DNA from: Labrenzia sp. OB1
GTDB taxonomy: Bacteria; Pseudomonadota; Alphaproteobacteria; Rhizobiales; Stappiaceae
Direction: 5' to 3'
Assembly (NCBI RefSeq): GCF_001624695.1
Contig: NZ_JSEP01000011.1
Coordinates: 1-64,000, forward strand
DNA length: 64,000 bases
Each line of letters starts with the position of its first letter. Positions within the stretch are counted from its first letter, which is position 1. This document shows positions 56,001-64,000 of this stretch, one piece after another. A program made the translations under genes and the position numbers. The notes beneath the pieces are model-generated. The model was not told where the DNA came from and did no database searches. It saw only the letters and a list, made by a program, of their open reading frames with translations.

Positions 56001-56561
56001 ACTGATCTTTCGTCACGTTTTGCTAGAAACGGCAGATGCCGATTACTGCGAATCAACATCTTTGCGCCGGATAATAGCGGCCTTGAAATTTTATGACATG
56101 TCTTAGGCTGTGGACTCTTAAAATTATGCTTTCAAGTCGTTCGAAAAATGGGAACTCCACAGACAGGATCACAGGAAACCAGTCCGGTTTTCATGATTTT
56201 GCAACACTGGAGACAGCCACTTTCCGAACGACTTGAAAAGACAACTTTATGGGTCCGTACCTAGGCAAGCCAATGCGCCTCTTCAAGCTCCTGCGGACCG
56301 ATCTCCGCAAATGTTACAGTCGTGTATCGGTGCAATTGCCGAGGCAGCTCTTTGCTCCGGTTCCACGGTATTTAGGCACCACTGCAGGCAGGGACAACGG
56401 GGGATTGCAAACATTGGCAAAATTACGAGTGTTTTCGATGCGTCCCGGCCCCACGAGACTGTGTTTCCGCGACAGGGCCATGTCTAAACATCTTGATTTC
56501 TCGACGTAAATACCGTTCAGTTTCCATTGGGACAGCCACCGGCATTCTGAATGAGGCAAAG
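56001..56561. other. Divergent region between mrpA and the PAS-GGDEF gene
   Basis: No gene. It contains a 14-bp perfect inverted repeat, TTTCAAGTCGTTCG at 56130-56143 and CGAACGACTTGAAA at 56225-56238, 81 bases apart. Both promoters should lie here. Confidence 0.5.
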
Positions 56562-57539
56562 ATGGCTTTGGACTCCAGCAAGCAAATTCCCTCCGGCCGG
56601 GAACAGTTCAGTCCGTCGGGCATCGACTTTGAATTGCTTGTAAAACTCAGCAATGAAGCCGTCATTCTTCTTGAGTTCAATGGAAAGCCCTTTTTCATTT
56701 CACCGGCAGCGGAACGCCTGTTCGGCTGGAGAGCGGAAAAACTCGCCGGTCATCTGGACAGCCTCGTCCATGTAACCGGATCGAATGCAAACGCGGACCT
56801 TCTGCAGCAGATTCTTTCCGGCAACGGCGACCCGGCCCGTCCCCTTCCCCATGCGGATCTGCAGTTCAGATCCGCATTCGGACCGGTGATCTGGGCCGAA
56901 ATCTCCACACATCTCCTGGAAAGCTCCGCCGGTACGCCCTATGCCTTCGCCGTCTTTCTGCGCAGCATCGCGAAGCGCAAGCAACTGGAAGTGCAGCTTG
57001 AGGCCGCTACCCAGACCGATCCCGTCACCGGGCTCTTCAACCGCCGTGCGTTCGAAGACAACCTGAAGCGGGAATGGGCGATCGCCTTGCGCGAGAAAAC
57101 CCATACGAGCCTGATAAGGGTCTCGCTCGACCGGTTCGACGCACTGGCCGAGCACAACGGTCCCGCCGCAGCGGAAGACTGCCTCAGCAGAGTTGCCGAA
57201 ACCCTCAAGGATATCGCTCGCCGACCGGCTGACATAACCGCCCGTACGGCCACCTCGGAATTTTCCATTCTGCTGCCCCGAACCCATGAACTGGGAGCGG
57301 AAACCATCAGCGCCTATATTCACCTCGCGATCCGCGATCTTGGAATTCCCAACCTGGACAATGGCCGCGGCGACCGCGTCGTAACGGCTTCCGTCGGCGC
57401 GGCCTGTGCCGTGGTTGAGCAGACCGGGGTCAGCGAAAGCCCGGATTTCATCCTTTCTGCAGCGGAAAACTGCGTTTTCCAGGCACGTCAGGAAGGCGGC
57501 AACCGGGTCAAGACGATCATGAACGTTCTGGCGCGCTGA
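56562..57539 (+). CDS. PAS protein with degenerate GGDEF domain
   Basis: The 325-residue cytosolic protein has a PAS domain (about residues 20-145, LVKLSNEAVILLEFNGKPFF to FLRSIAKRKQ) and a GGDEF-type fold (about 155-325, starting DPVTGLFNRRAF). The active-site signature reads ATSEF instead of GGDEF: both glycines and the metal-site acidic residue are gone, so diguanylate cyclase activity is unlikely. It may act as a c-di-GMP or protein-binding module. ATG 56562 lies five bases after GAGG; the frame opens at 56493. Confidence 0.85.
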   Translation: MALDSSKQIPSGREQFSPSGIDFELLVKLSNEAVILLEFNGKPFFISPAAERLFGWRAEKLAGHLDSLVHVTGSNANADLLQQILSGNGDPARPLPHADLQFRSAFGPVIWAEISTHLLESSAGTPYAFAVFLRSIAKRKQLEVQLEAATQTDPVTGLFNRRAFEDNLKREWAIALREKTHTSLIRVSLDRFDALAEHNGPAAAEDCLSRVAETLKDIARRPADITARTATSEFSILLPRTHELGAETISAYIHLAIRDLGIPNLDNGRGDRVVTASVGAACAVVEQTGVSESPDFILSAAENCVFQARQEGGNRVKTIMNVLAR

Positions 57540-57709
57540 CTGCCCCGGATGCGGCGGCCACAACCTTCATGATTGCCGGCTGCATTCCTTGAATTCACCG
57601 CTCCGCTTCGTTGCCATGAAAATAGTCAACCGGCCAGCCTTGCCGCGCACCTTGCCTCCGATCCATCTTGTCCCTATTTCTTGACCGAGAAGAAACCAGG
57701 AAATCTCCG

Positions 57710-58180
57710 ATGAGCGATGACACTGTCCGGCAGGACGACGATGCCCCGAAAGTCAGAAAAACAACTGCCGAATGGATGAAGCAGCTGACGCCGGAACAGT
57801 TCTACGTAACACGGCAATCGGGTACCGAACGCCCGTTCACAGGCCCTTACTGGGACAACAAGCTGATCGGCCGCTATGACTGCGTTTGCTGTGGAGCACC
57901 GCTGTTCATGTCGGACACCAAGTTCGATGCGGGCTGCGGTTGGCCAAGTTTCTTCCAGGCGGTTGGTCCGGACGCCATCCGGGAACTGGACGACAATTCC
58001 CACGGTATGGTACGCACGGAAATCCGCTGCAAGTCCTGCGATGCTCATCTTGGTCACGTCTTTCCAGACGGCCCGCCACCAACCGGTCGGCGCTACTGCA
58101 TGAATGGCCACGCAATGAACTTCGTCCATGGCGGCCGGCCACCGGCCGGGTCGGACGGCGGAAACTCCGGCCGCAGCTGA
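57710..58180 (+). CDS. msrB: Peptide-methionine (R)-S-oxide reductase
   Basis: The 156-residue enzyme repairs oxidised methionine. The zinc-binding pairs CVCC and CKSC, the GCGWPSF motif and the catalytic Cys in GRRYCMNG are all present, with HLGHVF between. ATG 57710 follows AGGA; the frame opens at 57668. No signal peptide, so cytosolic. Confidence 0.95.
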   Translation: MSDDTVRQDDDAPKVRKTTAEWMKQLTPEQFYVTRQSGTERPFTGPYWDNKLIGRYDCVCCGAPLFMSDTKFDAGCGWPSFFQAVGPDAIRELDDNSHGMVRTEIRCKSCDAHLGHVFPDGPPPTGRRYCMNGHAMNFVHGGRPPAGSDGGNSGRS

Positions 58181-58308
58181 CGTTTAGGAAGACCAGCACA
58201 TCGCAACCCGGATAACCTAGCGGAATTCGACGCGAAATCCTTTGCGAGATCAATATCATATACGAATACCGTTTAGGTTTCAGTTACAGTTACCTGCTAT
58301 AAATCACA

Positions 58309-59088
58309 ATGAACTTACAAAATTGTGGGAGCGGGTTCTTGTCTGTCTTGTATGGAAGGATAACGGCAGGCGTTTGGGCCACGGCGCGCGCATTCGGCTT
58401 GCTGCTGAGCCTTGCGTTGCCCGGCCAGGCAGCCGACCGCATCGTTGCCTATACCGGTTATCTTCCACCGCTTTCGATCGATGAGCAGCGCAAGGGGATC
58501 GCCGTTGAACTGATGGGGCTCATCGCCGAGGCAGCCGGGCTTGAATTCGACATTCGCTTTGCCCCCTGGAAACGCGCGCAATTGCTGGCGCAAACCACGC
58601 CTGGCGCCCTGGTTTTCACCTTGGCCAGATCGAAGGAAAGACAGGGAAAATTCGAGTACATAGCCCCCCTGATCTATACCGAAAGCGCCTTTGTCACCAT
58701 CGACCAGCCGCTCGACAGCTTCGACAAGGCGATCAAGACCGGCAAACTCGTCGGTGTCCATCTCGGCAGTTGGCGAAGCCGGATGCTCAAACGGGCGGGA
58801 ATTACCAATTTTACCGAGATTCCCTCCGCCGAACAAATGGGCGCCATGCTTGAGACCGGCCGGATCGATGCCTGGTACACCATGTCCCTGCGGGCCGGTT
58901 ACATGTTCAGGCAACTCGGCTACGACCCCAAACGCCTGGTCTTCGGCGCACCTGTCACTCACGGTGTTCAGTGGCTTGCTGCAAACAAGTCCATCGACCC
59001 GCACATGCGCGCCCGTCTTGCCAAAGCGGTGTCGAAAGTCTGGCGGGATCCCCGCTACTGGCAGATCGTGGATCGCTACGCCGGTTGA
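58309..59088 (+). CDS. Periplasmic solute-binding protein (SBP family 3-like)
   Basis: The 259-residue product has a signal peptide ending near PGQAADR and a two-lobe binding fold of the amino-acid type: RKGIAVELMGLIAEAAGLEF, FAPWKRAQLLAQTTPGALV, KLVGVHLGSW and IDAWYTMSLRAGYMF. No transporter genes are adjacent; such solo proteins occur in alphaproteobacteria. A TTG preceded by GGGAG about 30 bases inside is an alternative start. Confidence 0.8.
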   Translation: MNLQNCGSGFLSVLYGRITAGVWATARAFGLLLSLALPGQAADRIVAYTGYLPPLSIDEQRKGIAVELMGLIAEAAGLEFDIRFAPWKRAQLLAQTTPGALVFTLARSKERQGKFEYIAPLIYTESAFVTIDQPLDSFDKAIKTGKLVGVHLGSWRSRMLKRAGITNFTEIPSAEQMGAMLETGRIDAWYTMSLRAGYMFRQLGYDPKRLVFGAPVTHGVQWLAANKSIDPHMRARLAKAVSKVWRDPRYWQIVDRYAG

Positions 59089-59126
59089 AGAGCGCTGGCG
59101 ATTTACCCCGGACAGCCGCGGGAGCG

Positions 59127-59546
59127 TCAGGCCTCGGCCACCCGTTTGCCGTTCATGATCCTGCCGATATTGATTTCTATCCAGTCGGCGAACTCACGCA
59201 CCTTCATGGCCGCTTCACGCCCTATCGGTGTCAGGCTGTAGTCGACACGCGGCGGCACGACCGGGTGGGAAAACCGTTTCACGAAGCCGTCGGCTTCCAG
59301 TGTCTGAAGCGTCTGCGACAGCATCTTCTCGCTGACACCGCCGATCTTCCGGCGCAGATCTGAAAACCGGTGATCGTCTTCCAGCAGCGCGATCAGCACC
59401 AGCACACCCCACCGGCTCGTCAGATGCTTGAGAATCTCCCGGCCCGGACAATTCGTGTCGAACATTTCTCCCCGACGCAGGAGGGTGGACAAGGTCGTTT
59501 CGCCTTCCCTCTCCCTTTCACGTTCGAACTGGGTCCTGTTGGTCAT
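59127..59546 (-). CDS. HxlR-family transcription regulator
   Basis: The 139-residue winged-helix protein has the HxlR core: CPGREILKHLTSRWGVLVLI, RFSDLRRKIGGVSEKMLSQT and a PRVDYSLTPIGREA wing. A single Cys just before the helix could be redox active, as in QorR/HypR-type members. ATG 59546 follows AGGGA; the frame opens at 59594. It is divergent from a QorB-like gene across a clear dyad. Confidence 0.9.
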   Translation of the reverse strand: MTNRTQFEREREREGETTLSTLLRRGEMFDTNCPGREILKHLTSRWGVLVLIALLEDDHRFSDLRRKIGGVSEKMLSQTLQTLEADGFVKRFSHPVVPPRVDYSLTPIGREAAMKVREFADWIEINIGRIMNGKRVAEA

Positions 59547-59599
59547 CGTATCCCTGTCTCTTTGCATTCCGTTTGGTTGATCGGACAGCTTCATACACC

Positions 59600-59640
59600 A
59601 AAACTAACCTTTTAGTGCGTACTAACAAAAGGATAGTTTT
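59600..59640. promoter_or_regulatory. Dyad operator between hxlR-type and qorB-like genes
   Basis: AAAACTAACCTTTT (59600-59613) and AAAAGGATAGTTTT (59627-59640) are reverse complements at 13 of 14 positions, with a 13-base spacer. Placed between divergent regulator and target, it is the likely HxlR operator. Confidence 0.7.
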
Positions 59641-59699
59641 AGATTTATATGGGGCGCATCAGGTGAAAAATCACCGTTCAATCCTCAAGGAGCAGACCA

Positions 59700-60569
59700 A
59701 TGATCGCAGTAACGGGTGCCAACGGACAACTGGGCCGTCTCGTCCTCAAACATCTCGCCGCCCTCACCGATGAGCCCATTCGTGCACTCGTCCGCTCGCC
59801 GGAAAAAGCGCAGGATCTGGCCGGCGGCAAGATTACCGTGGTGAAGGCCGACTATGACGATCCTGCAACTCTTCCCGCTGCCCTTGAAGGGATCGACAGG
59901 CTGTTGCTTATCTCCGGGTCCGAGATCGGCAAACGCACGCCCCAGCATGCCGCCGTCATTGATGCCGCCAGGTCTGCCGGGGTCGGCTTCATCGCCTATA
60001 CCAGCCTTTTGAACGTGCCCGGCTCCAGCCTTGTCCTGGCGAAGGAACATATCGCGACAGAACAGAATCTGGGCGATAGCGGCATTCCTCACGCCCTTCT
60101 GCGCAACGGCTGGTATGTCGAAAACTTCGCCGGGGCCATTGCCGGAGCCCTCGCCCACGGCGCGGTGGTTGGCGCCAGCGGTGACGGCAAGTTCGCCGCC
60201 GCCGGACGCGAAGACTATGCGGAAGCTGCCGCACGGATCATTGCCGGCAGCGACCTTTCCACCCGAGCCCTGGAACTGGCCGGTCACCCCGCCTTCACTC
60301 TCGGAGATCTGGCTGCGGAACTCTCCCGCCAGAGCGGACGCGAAATTCCCTTCACCAATCTGCCCGAAGAAGCCTACGCCGGTGTTCTGGTCCAGGCCGG
60401 TCTTCCGGACGGTTTTGCCGCCACGCTGGCCGACGCAGACCGGGGCGCTGCGCAGGGAGAACTCAACAGTACATCCACCGAACTCCAGAACCTGATCGGT
60501 CACCCCACCCGGACGCTCGGCGATCTTGTGGCTGAATGTCTCAAGAGCATGGCTGGTGGCGCCGCTTAA
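59700..60569 (+). CDS. NmrA/QorB-like NAD(P)H-binding oxidoreductase
   Basis: The 289-residue Rossmann-fold protein begins MIAVTGANGQLGRLV, with VRSPEKAQDL, YTSLLN and LLRNGWYVENF, matching the NmrA-type quinone oxidoreductase 2 group (QorB/YtfG). It probably reduces quinones with NADPH. The paired divergent HxlR regulator is the known arrangement for that enzyme. A strong terminator follows. Confidence 0.88.
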   Translation: MIAVTGANGQLGRLVLKHLAALTDEPIRALVRSPEKAQDLAGGKITVVKADYDDPATLPAALEGIDRLLLISGSEIGKRTPQHAAVIDAARSAGVGFIAYTSLLNVPGSSLVLAKEHIATEQNLGDSGIPHALLRNGWYVENFAGAIAGALAHGAVVGASGDGKFAAAGREDYAEAAARIIAGSDLSTRALELAGHPAFTLGDLAAELSRQSGREIPFTNLPEEAYAGVLVQAGLPDGFAATLADADRGAAQGELNSTSTELQNLIGHPTRTLGDLVAECLKSMAGGAA

Positions 60570-60600
60570 CAGGCCAGGAAACGGGCCATTGAACAAAAAT

Positions 60601-60636
60601 GAAAGCCCGGAGGTGCTTCGGCACGTCCGGGCTTTC
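60601..60636 (+). terminator. Terminator after the qorB-like gene
   Basis: An 11-bp perfect stem, GAAAGCCCGGA and TCCGGGCTTTC, holds an inner GTGC-TTCG-GCAC hairpin with a stable TTCG loop. The T-run after it is short. Confidence 0.8.
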
Positions 60637-60732
60637 ATTCCGAAAACTGCTCAATTGCTTCAAGGATATTCATTGGTGCCGGTTTCGAGAAACTGATAGG
60701 CCGAAGGTCACGCAAGATACCGAGCGCTGACA

Positions 60733-61971
60733 ATGTCCCTAGCCGCTGCACCCGACCCCTATGTTCAGGACGGACCCTATGCTTGGTTCCGGTTGGCAAT
60801 TTCCATCCTGCTCAGCACACTTGGCGGAGCGGGCATGTGGGCCGTCGTCATCGTGCTTCCGGCCGTGCAGGCCGACTTTGGCGTCGACCGGGCGGATGCC
60901 TCCCTTCCCTACACCGCAACAATGCTCGGGTTCGCGGCCGGAAATTATATTCTCGGCCGTTTCGCTGACCGCTTCGGCATCGTGCCGCCGGTCATTGCCT
61001 CCGCTTTCTGCCTGAGCGCCGGCTTCTCCCTGGCGGCAATCGCACCCGATATCTGGCTCTTCACGCTGGCGCAGGGCGTGCTCATCGGACTTGGCACCGC
61101 CGCGACATTCGGGCCGCTGATCGCAGATGTTTCCCACTGGTTCGTTAAACGCCGCGGTCTTGCCGTCGGTTGCGTCGCCTGCGGCAATTATCTCGCCGGT
61201 GTTCTGTGGCCCTCTTTCATCCAGTGGAGCCTTGCAACAGCGGACTGGCGCGAGACCTATCTCATGATCGCGGTCATCTGTCTCGTGGCCATGCTGCCGC
61301 TATCGCTGATCCTGCGCCGCCCGCCACCTGAAAACGCAATGGCCGCAGGAACCGGCCCCCGATCTTTCGGAAAACATACGAGCGGACTGTCCCCGACCGC
61401 CCTGCAGATCCTCCTGGTGATCGCGGGCCTTGGCTGCTGCGTCGCCATGTCAATGCCCCAGGTCCACATCGTCGCCTATTGCGTCGATCTCGGTTACGGC
61501 GTGGCGCCCGGCGCGGACATGATCGCCCTCATGACCGGCACCGGCATCATCAGCCGCCTGACGTCCGGCTACCTCGCCGACAAGATCGGCGGTGTCAAAA
61601 CCCTGCTGGCCGGGGCGGTACTGCAATGCGCCGCCCTGTTCCTTTTCATCCCCTTTACCGGCCTGACCTCGCTGTATCTGGTATCGCTTGTGTTTGGCCT
61701 CGCCCAGGGCGGCATCGTTCCCAGCTATGCAGTGATCGTGCGCGAATACCTGCCCGCGCGCGAAGCCGGACAGCGTGTCGGGCTGGTGATCATGGCCACT
61801 ATCCTGGGCATGGCGCTCGGCGGCTGGCTGTCGGGATGGATCTACGACCTGACCGCCTCCTACGAAGCAGCCTTCATCAACGGCATCGCCTGGAACTTCG
61901 TTACCATAGCGATCATGATCTTCATTCTCTTCAGCGGCCGGCCACGGACCTCGACCGCAGCAGGTAGATAA
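60733..61971 (+). CDS. Major facilitator superfamily transporter
   Basis: The 412-residue protein has 12 hydrophobic helices and the loop 2-3 signature GRFADRFG; the second half repeats it as GYLADKIGG. General resemblance is to oxalate/formate or monocarboxylate-type carriers, but the substrate is not readable. The ribosome site is weak. Its 3' end overlaps the convergent permease gene by 41 bases. Confidence 0.9.
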   Translation: MSLAAAPDPYVQDGPYAWFRLAISILLSTLGGAGMWAVVIVLPAVQADFGVDRADASLPYTATMLGFAAGNYILGRFADRFGIVPPVIASAFCLSAGFSLAAIAPDIWLFTLAQGVLIGLGTAATFGPLIADVSHWFVKRRGLAVGCVACGNYLAGVLWPSFIQWSLATADWRETYLMIAVICLVAMLPLSLILRRPPPENAMAAGTGPRSFGKHTSGLSPTALQILLVIAGLGCCVAMSMPQVHIVAYCVDLGYGVAPGADMIALMTGTGIISRLTSGYLADKIGGVKTLLAGAVLQCAALFLFIPFTGLTSLYLVSLVFGLAQGGIVPSYAVIVREYLPAREAGQRVGLVIMATILGMALGGWLSGWIYDLTASYEAAFINGIAWNFVTIAIMIFILFSGRPRTSTAAGR

Positions 61972-63019
61972 AGAACAGGCCACCGATCAGCCCGGTGACG
62001 ATGCCGATGGGTATTTCCTCCGGAGCCAGCACCGTGCGCGCCAGAATGTCGGCCCAGATCAGAAAAATGGCCCCCAGCAGCATCGAAACCGGCAGAACCC
62101 GGCTATAGCTCCCACCGGTGAGAAATCGTGCGATGTGCGGGATCATCAGCCCGACAAACCCGATGATACCGGAAAACGCGACCATCACACCGGTGATGAG
62201 CGCGCCGACGACAAAAACGGTCAGACGGAACCGGACGATGTTGATACCGATCGTTGACGCGGTCTCATCGCCAATGGTCATGGCGTTCAGGTCACCCGCC
62301 TTGAGGAGCAGAAAGGGCACCGTGACAAGCAGGATCGCCAGCGGAAACAGCAACTGATTCCATTGTGCCAGGCCGAGCCCCCCAAGCATCCAGAAGACAA
62401 CCGTATGAGTTGCTCTCGGGTCTCCCATGAAAATCAGGACGTTGGCGATCGACATGACAATGAAGGACACCGCGACACCGGCGAGAACGAGCCGGTCCGC
62501 ACTTGTTGCCGAGGCGAAATGCGTCACCCCCAGCACGGTCAGTGTCGCCAGCAACGCTCCTGCGAACGCCAGCAGGGGAACGGTCATAAGTCCCAGAAAA
62601 AGCCCGGTATGCAGCAGCGCGAAAATGGCCCCGGCCGCGCCGCCGGACGAGATGCCGAGCAGATGCGGGTCGGCAAGCGGATTGCGCGTCACCGATTGCA
62701 ATGCGGCACCGGTAACGGCAAGTCCCGCGCCGACGAACCCGGCAAGCAGAGTGCGGGGAAAGCGGATCTCCCAGACAATCGCTTCCCGGCCCGCCGACCA
62801 GCCCGGGTCAATGGCCCCCGCAACGAGCTTTCCGGCCAGAATTCCGAAAACCGTATCGACGGGAATCGTTACTGCCCCGACAGACACTGCCGCTATCACG
62901 GAAAATCCGAGAACAACCACCCCTGAAAGGAGCAATAACCCATAGTTACTCCGGTTTCCTCCAGCGTTTTCTTCAGGGGCGCAGTCCCGGCATGGGGGCC
63001 GGCTTGGCAGTTGCAGCAA
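61931..63019 (-). CDS. FecCD/BtuC-type ABC permease
   Basis: The 362-residue protein has about ten helices and the family motifs RFPRTLLAGFVGAGLAVTGA, SVTRNPLADPHLLGISSGGA and GFVGLMIPHIARFL. It imports iron-siderophore, heme or cobalamin. The start is TTG 63019, six bases after a GGGGGGAG and just downstream of the binding-protein stop, so the genes are coupled. The expected ATPase gene does not follow; the operon ends against the MFS gene. Confidence 0.92.
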   Translation of the reverse strand: MLQLPSRPPCRDCAPEENAGGNRSNYGLLLLSGVVVLGFSVIAAVSVGAVTIPVDTVFGILAGKLVAGAIDPGWSAGREAIVWEIRFPRTLLAGFVGAGLAVTGAALQSVTRNPLADPHLLGISSGGAAGAIFALLHTGLFLGLMTVPLLAFAGALLATLTVLGVTHFASATSADRLVLAGVAVSFIVMSIANVLIFMGDPRATHTVVFWMLGGLGLAQWNQLLFPLAILLVTVPFLLLKAGDLNAMTIGDETASTIGINIVRFRLTVFVVGALITGVMVAFSGIIGFVGLMIPHIARFLTGGSYSRVLPVSMLLGAIFLIWADILARTVLAPEEIPIGIVTGLIGGLFFIYLLRSRSVAGR

Positions 63020-63022
63020 GGG

Positions 63023-63958
63023 TCACTCCCCCCAGAAGGATTGGGCGAGTTTCCTTACCGCCTGTATGTTTCGTGGTCCGGGTGTCGCCTCGACATACTC
63101 CAGGGTGACGAACCGGTCGTTGCGGACGGCGTCAATACCGGCAAGCGCCGGATTTTCTTTCATGAAGTCACGTTTCTGTTCCGCCGTTACATTGCCGTAG
63201 TTGACGATCACCACCACGTCCGGATTTTTGTCGACCACGGTTTCCCAGTCGATCACCGCCCAGCTCTTTTCGAAGTCATCTAGGATATTGACCCCTCCGG
63301 CAGCCTCGATCAGAGCCGTCGGCATTGCATACCGGCCGGCCGTGAACGGCTTGTCCTCACCGCTGTCATAAACGAAAACTTTCAGCGGTTCCCCGCCGGT
63401 TGTCAGCGAGGTCCTGATCTCCTCAAGGTCCTGCCGATACCCCGCCACGAGATCGCGGGCGCGCTCCTCCACAGAGAAAATCTTTCCGAGGTTAAGAAGA
63501 TCGCCATACATGTCCTCCATGGAAACCTTCGGCTTGTCGCCAACATGGATGCAGGATTCCGTCAGTTCGTAGACCTTGATGCCAAAAGGTGCCAGCGTCT
63601 CGGGGGTGACTTCGCCTCCGACTTTCATTCCATAGTTCCATCCGGCGAAATAGAAGTCCGCATCGGCTCCGATCAGAACCTCCTTCGTCGGATATTTCGC
63701 CGAAAGCTCGGGCAGCTCCGCGACACCTGAACGCATCTCCTCGTCCAGGGTCTTCCAGCCCGATATGCCCGTGTAACCGACCATGCGATCCCGCAGTCCG
63801 AGCACGAGCATCATCTCTGTGAGATTGACGTCATTTGAAACCGCGGCCTCGGGCGGGGCATCGAACACCACCTCCCGGCCGCAACTCATAACCGTGCCCT
63901 GCGCAAAAGCGGAATTGGCGAGTGTCAGCGCAACCAGGCTGAAAGCCAGACGTTTCAT
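63023..63958 (-). CDS. FecB/BtuF-type periplasmic binding protein
   Basis: The 311-residue product has a signal peptide (ending SAFAQG) and a type III binding fold: REVVFDAPPEAAVSNDVNLT, KYPTKEVLIGADADFYFAG and DFEKSWAVIDWETVVDKNPD. It delivers a metal chelate or cobalamin to the permease encoded next. GGAG precedes ATG 63958. Only about 40 bases of upstream sequence are in the window, so regulation (for example a Fur box or cobalamin riboswitch) cannot be checked. Confidence 0.92.
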   Translation of the reverse strand: MKRLAFSLVALTLANSAFAQGTVMSCGREVVFDAPPEAAVSNDVNLTEMMLVLGLRDRMVGYTGISGWKTLDEEMRSGVAELPELSAKYPTKEVLIGADADFYFAGWNYGMKVGGEVTPETLAPFGIKVYELTESCIHVGDKPKVSMEDMYGDLLNLGKIFSVEERARDLVAGYRQDLEEIRTSLTTGGEPLKVFVYDSGEDKPFTAGRYAMPTALIEAAGGVNILDDFEKSWAVIDWETVVDKNPDVVVIVNYGNVTAEQKRDFMKENPALAGIDAVRNDRFVTLEYVEATPGPRNIQAVRKLAQSFWGE

Positions 63959-64000
63959 GTGATTTCTCCGGATTTTTAAAGGTGAAAGGTGAGATGCGGG

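Overview
The window looks like chromosomal DNA of a GC-rich alphaproteobacterium of the order Hyphomicrobiales. Stappiaceae (Roseibium/Labrenzia-like) is my best guess, but this is inference. The pointers are a run of families typical of that order: a Ros/MucR zinc-finger regulator, Usg, BA14K, DUF1491, DUF2007, DUF2336, DUF5330, and a PBP1A-DUF1214-DUF1254 cluster. There is no rRNA, CRISPR array, prophage or insertion sequence. One tRNA gene (Leu, anticodon UAA) is present.

Region 1-10.9 kb. The left edge cuts a very large secreted adhesin with DUF5801/VCBS-like repeats, read leftwards. It contains two nearly identical 507-bp tandem units. Upstream of it lies about 1 kb without a convincing gene, including a strikingly AT-rich 600-bp stretch. 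That stretch carries a textbook TGTGA-N6-TCACA Crp/cAMP site about 140 bp before the adhesin start. A cytochrome b561, a secreted LCAT-type lipase, a FecR-domain protein overlapping a CHASE2-class III nucleotide cyclase, a Crp-type regulator and a His-rich BA14K protein follow. Cyclase, Crp and Crp site lie within 8 kb and could form one signalling circuit controlling the adhesin. This is the most interesting hypothesis in the window.

Region 11-28 kb. A winged-helix/BTAD regulator fused to an alpha/beta hydrolase, tRNA-Leu with an orphan DNA methyltransferase beside it, then mostly housekeeping genes: map, radC, a CHASE4-like GGDEF-EAL protein, meaB, ppdK, a TPR protein with ispE, ispB, a DUF2007 protein with a TrmN6-like methylase, usg and a small cytochrome c.

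Region 28-49 kb. A MoxR ATPase/VWA protein pair whose second gene seems to start at ATT; an unknown membrane protein; an L,D-transpeptidase; YceI; an orphan LivK-type binding protein; a flavin reductase; a P1 (DmpA) peptidase; a quinone reductase and divergent TetR gene with two matching operators; UPF0260; PBP1A-DUF1214-DUF1254; a lipoprotein with a small upstream gene; DUF2336; DUF1491; a degenerate sensor-kinase homologue with a peptidoglycan-binding partner; DUF5330; sufE; mucR.

Region 50-64 kb. A complete seven-gene Mrp cation/proton antiporter operon, mostly with overlapping stop and start codons; a PAS protein with a degenerate GGDEF; msrB; a periplasmic solute-binding protein; an HxlR regulator divergent from a QorB-like NAD(P)H-binding protein with a clear dyad operator between them; an MFS carrier; and the permease and binding protein of a FecCD-type metal/siderophore/cobalamin importer whose ATPase is not in the window.
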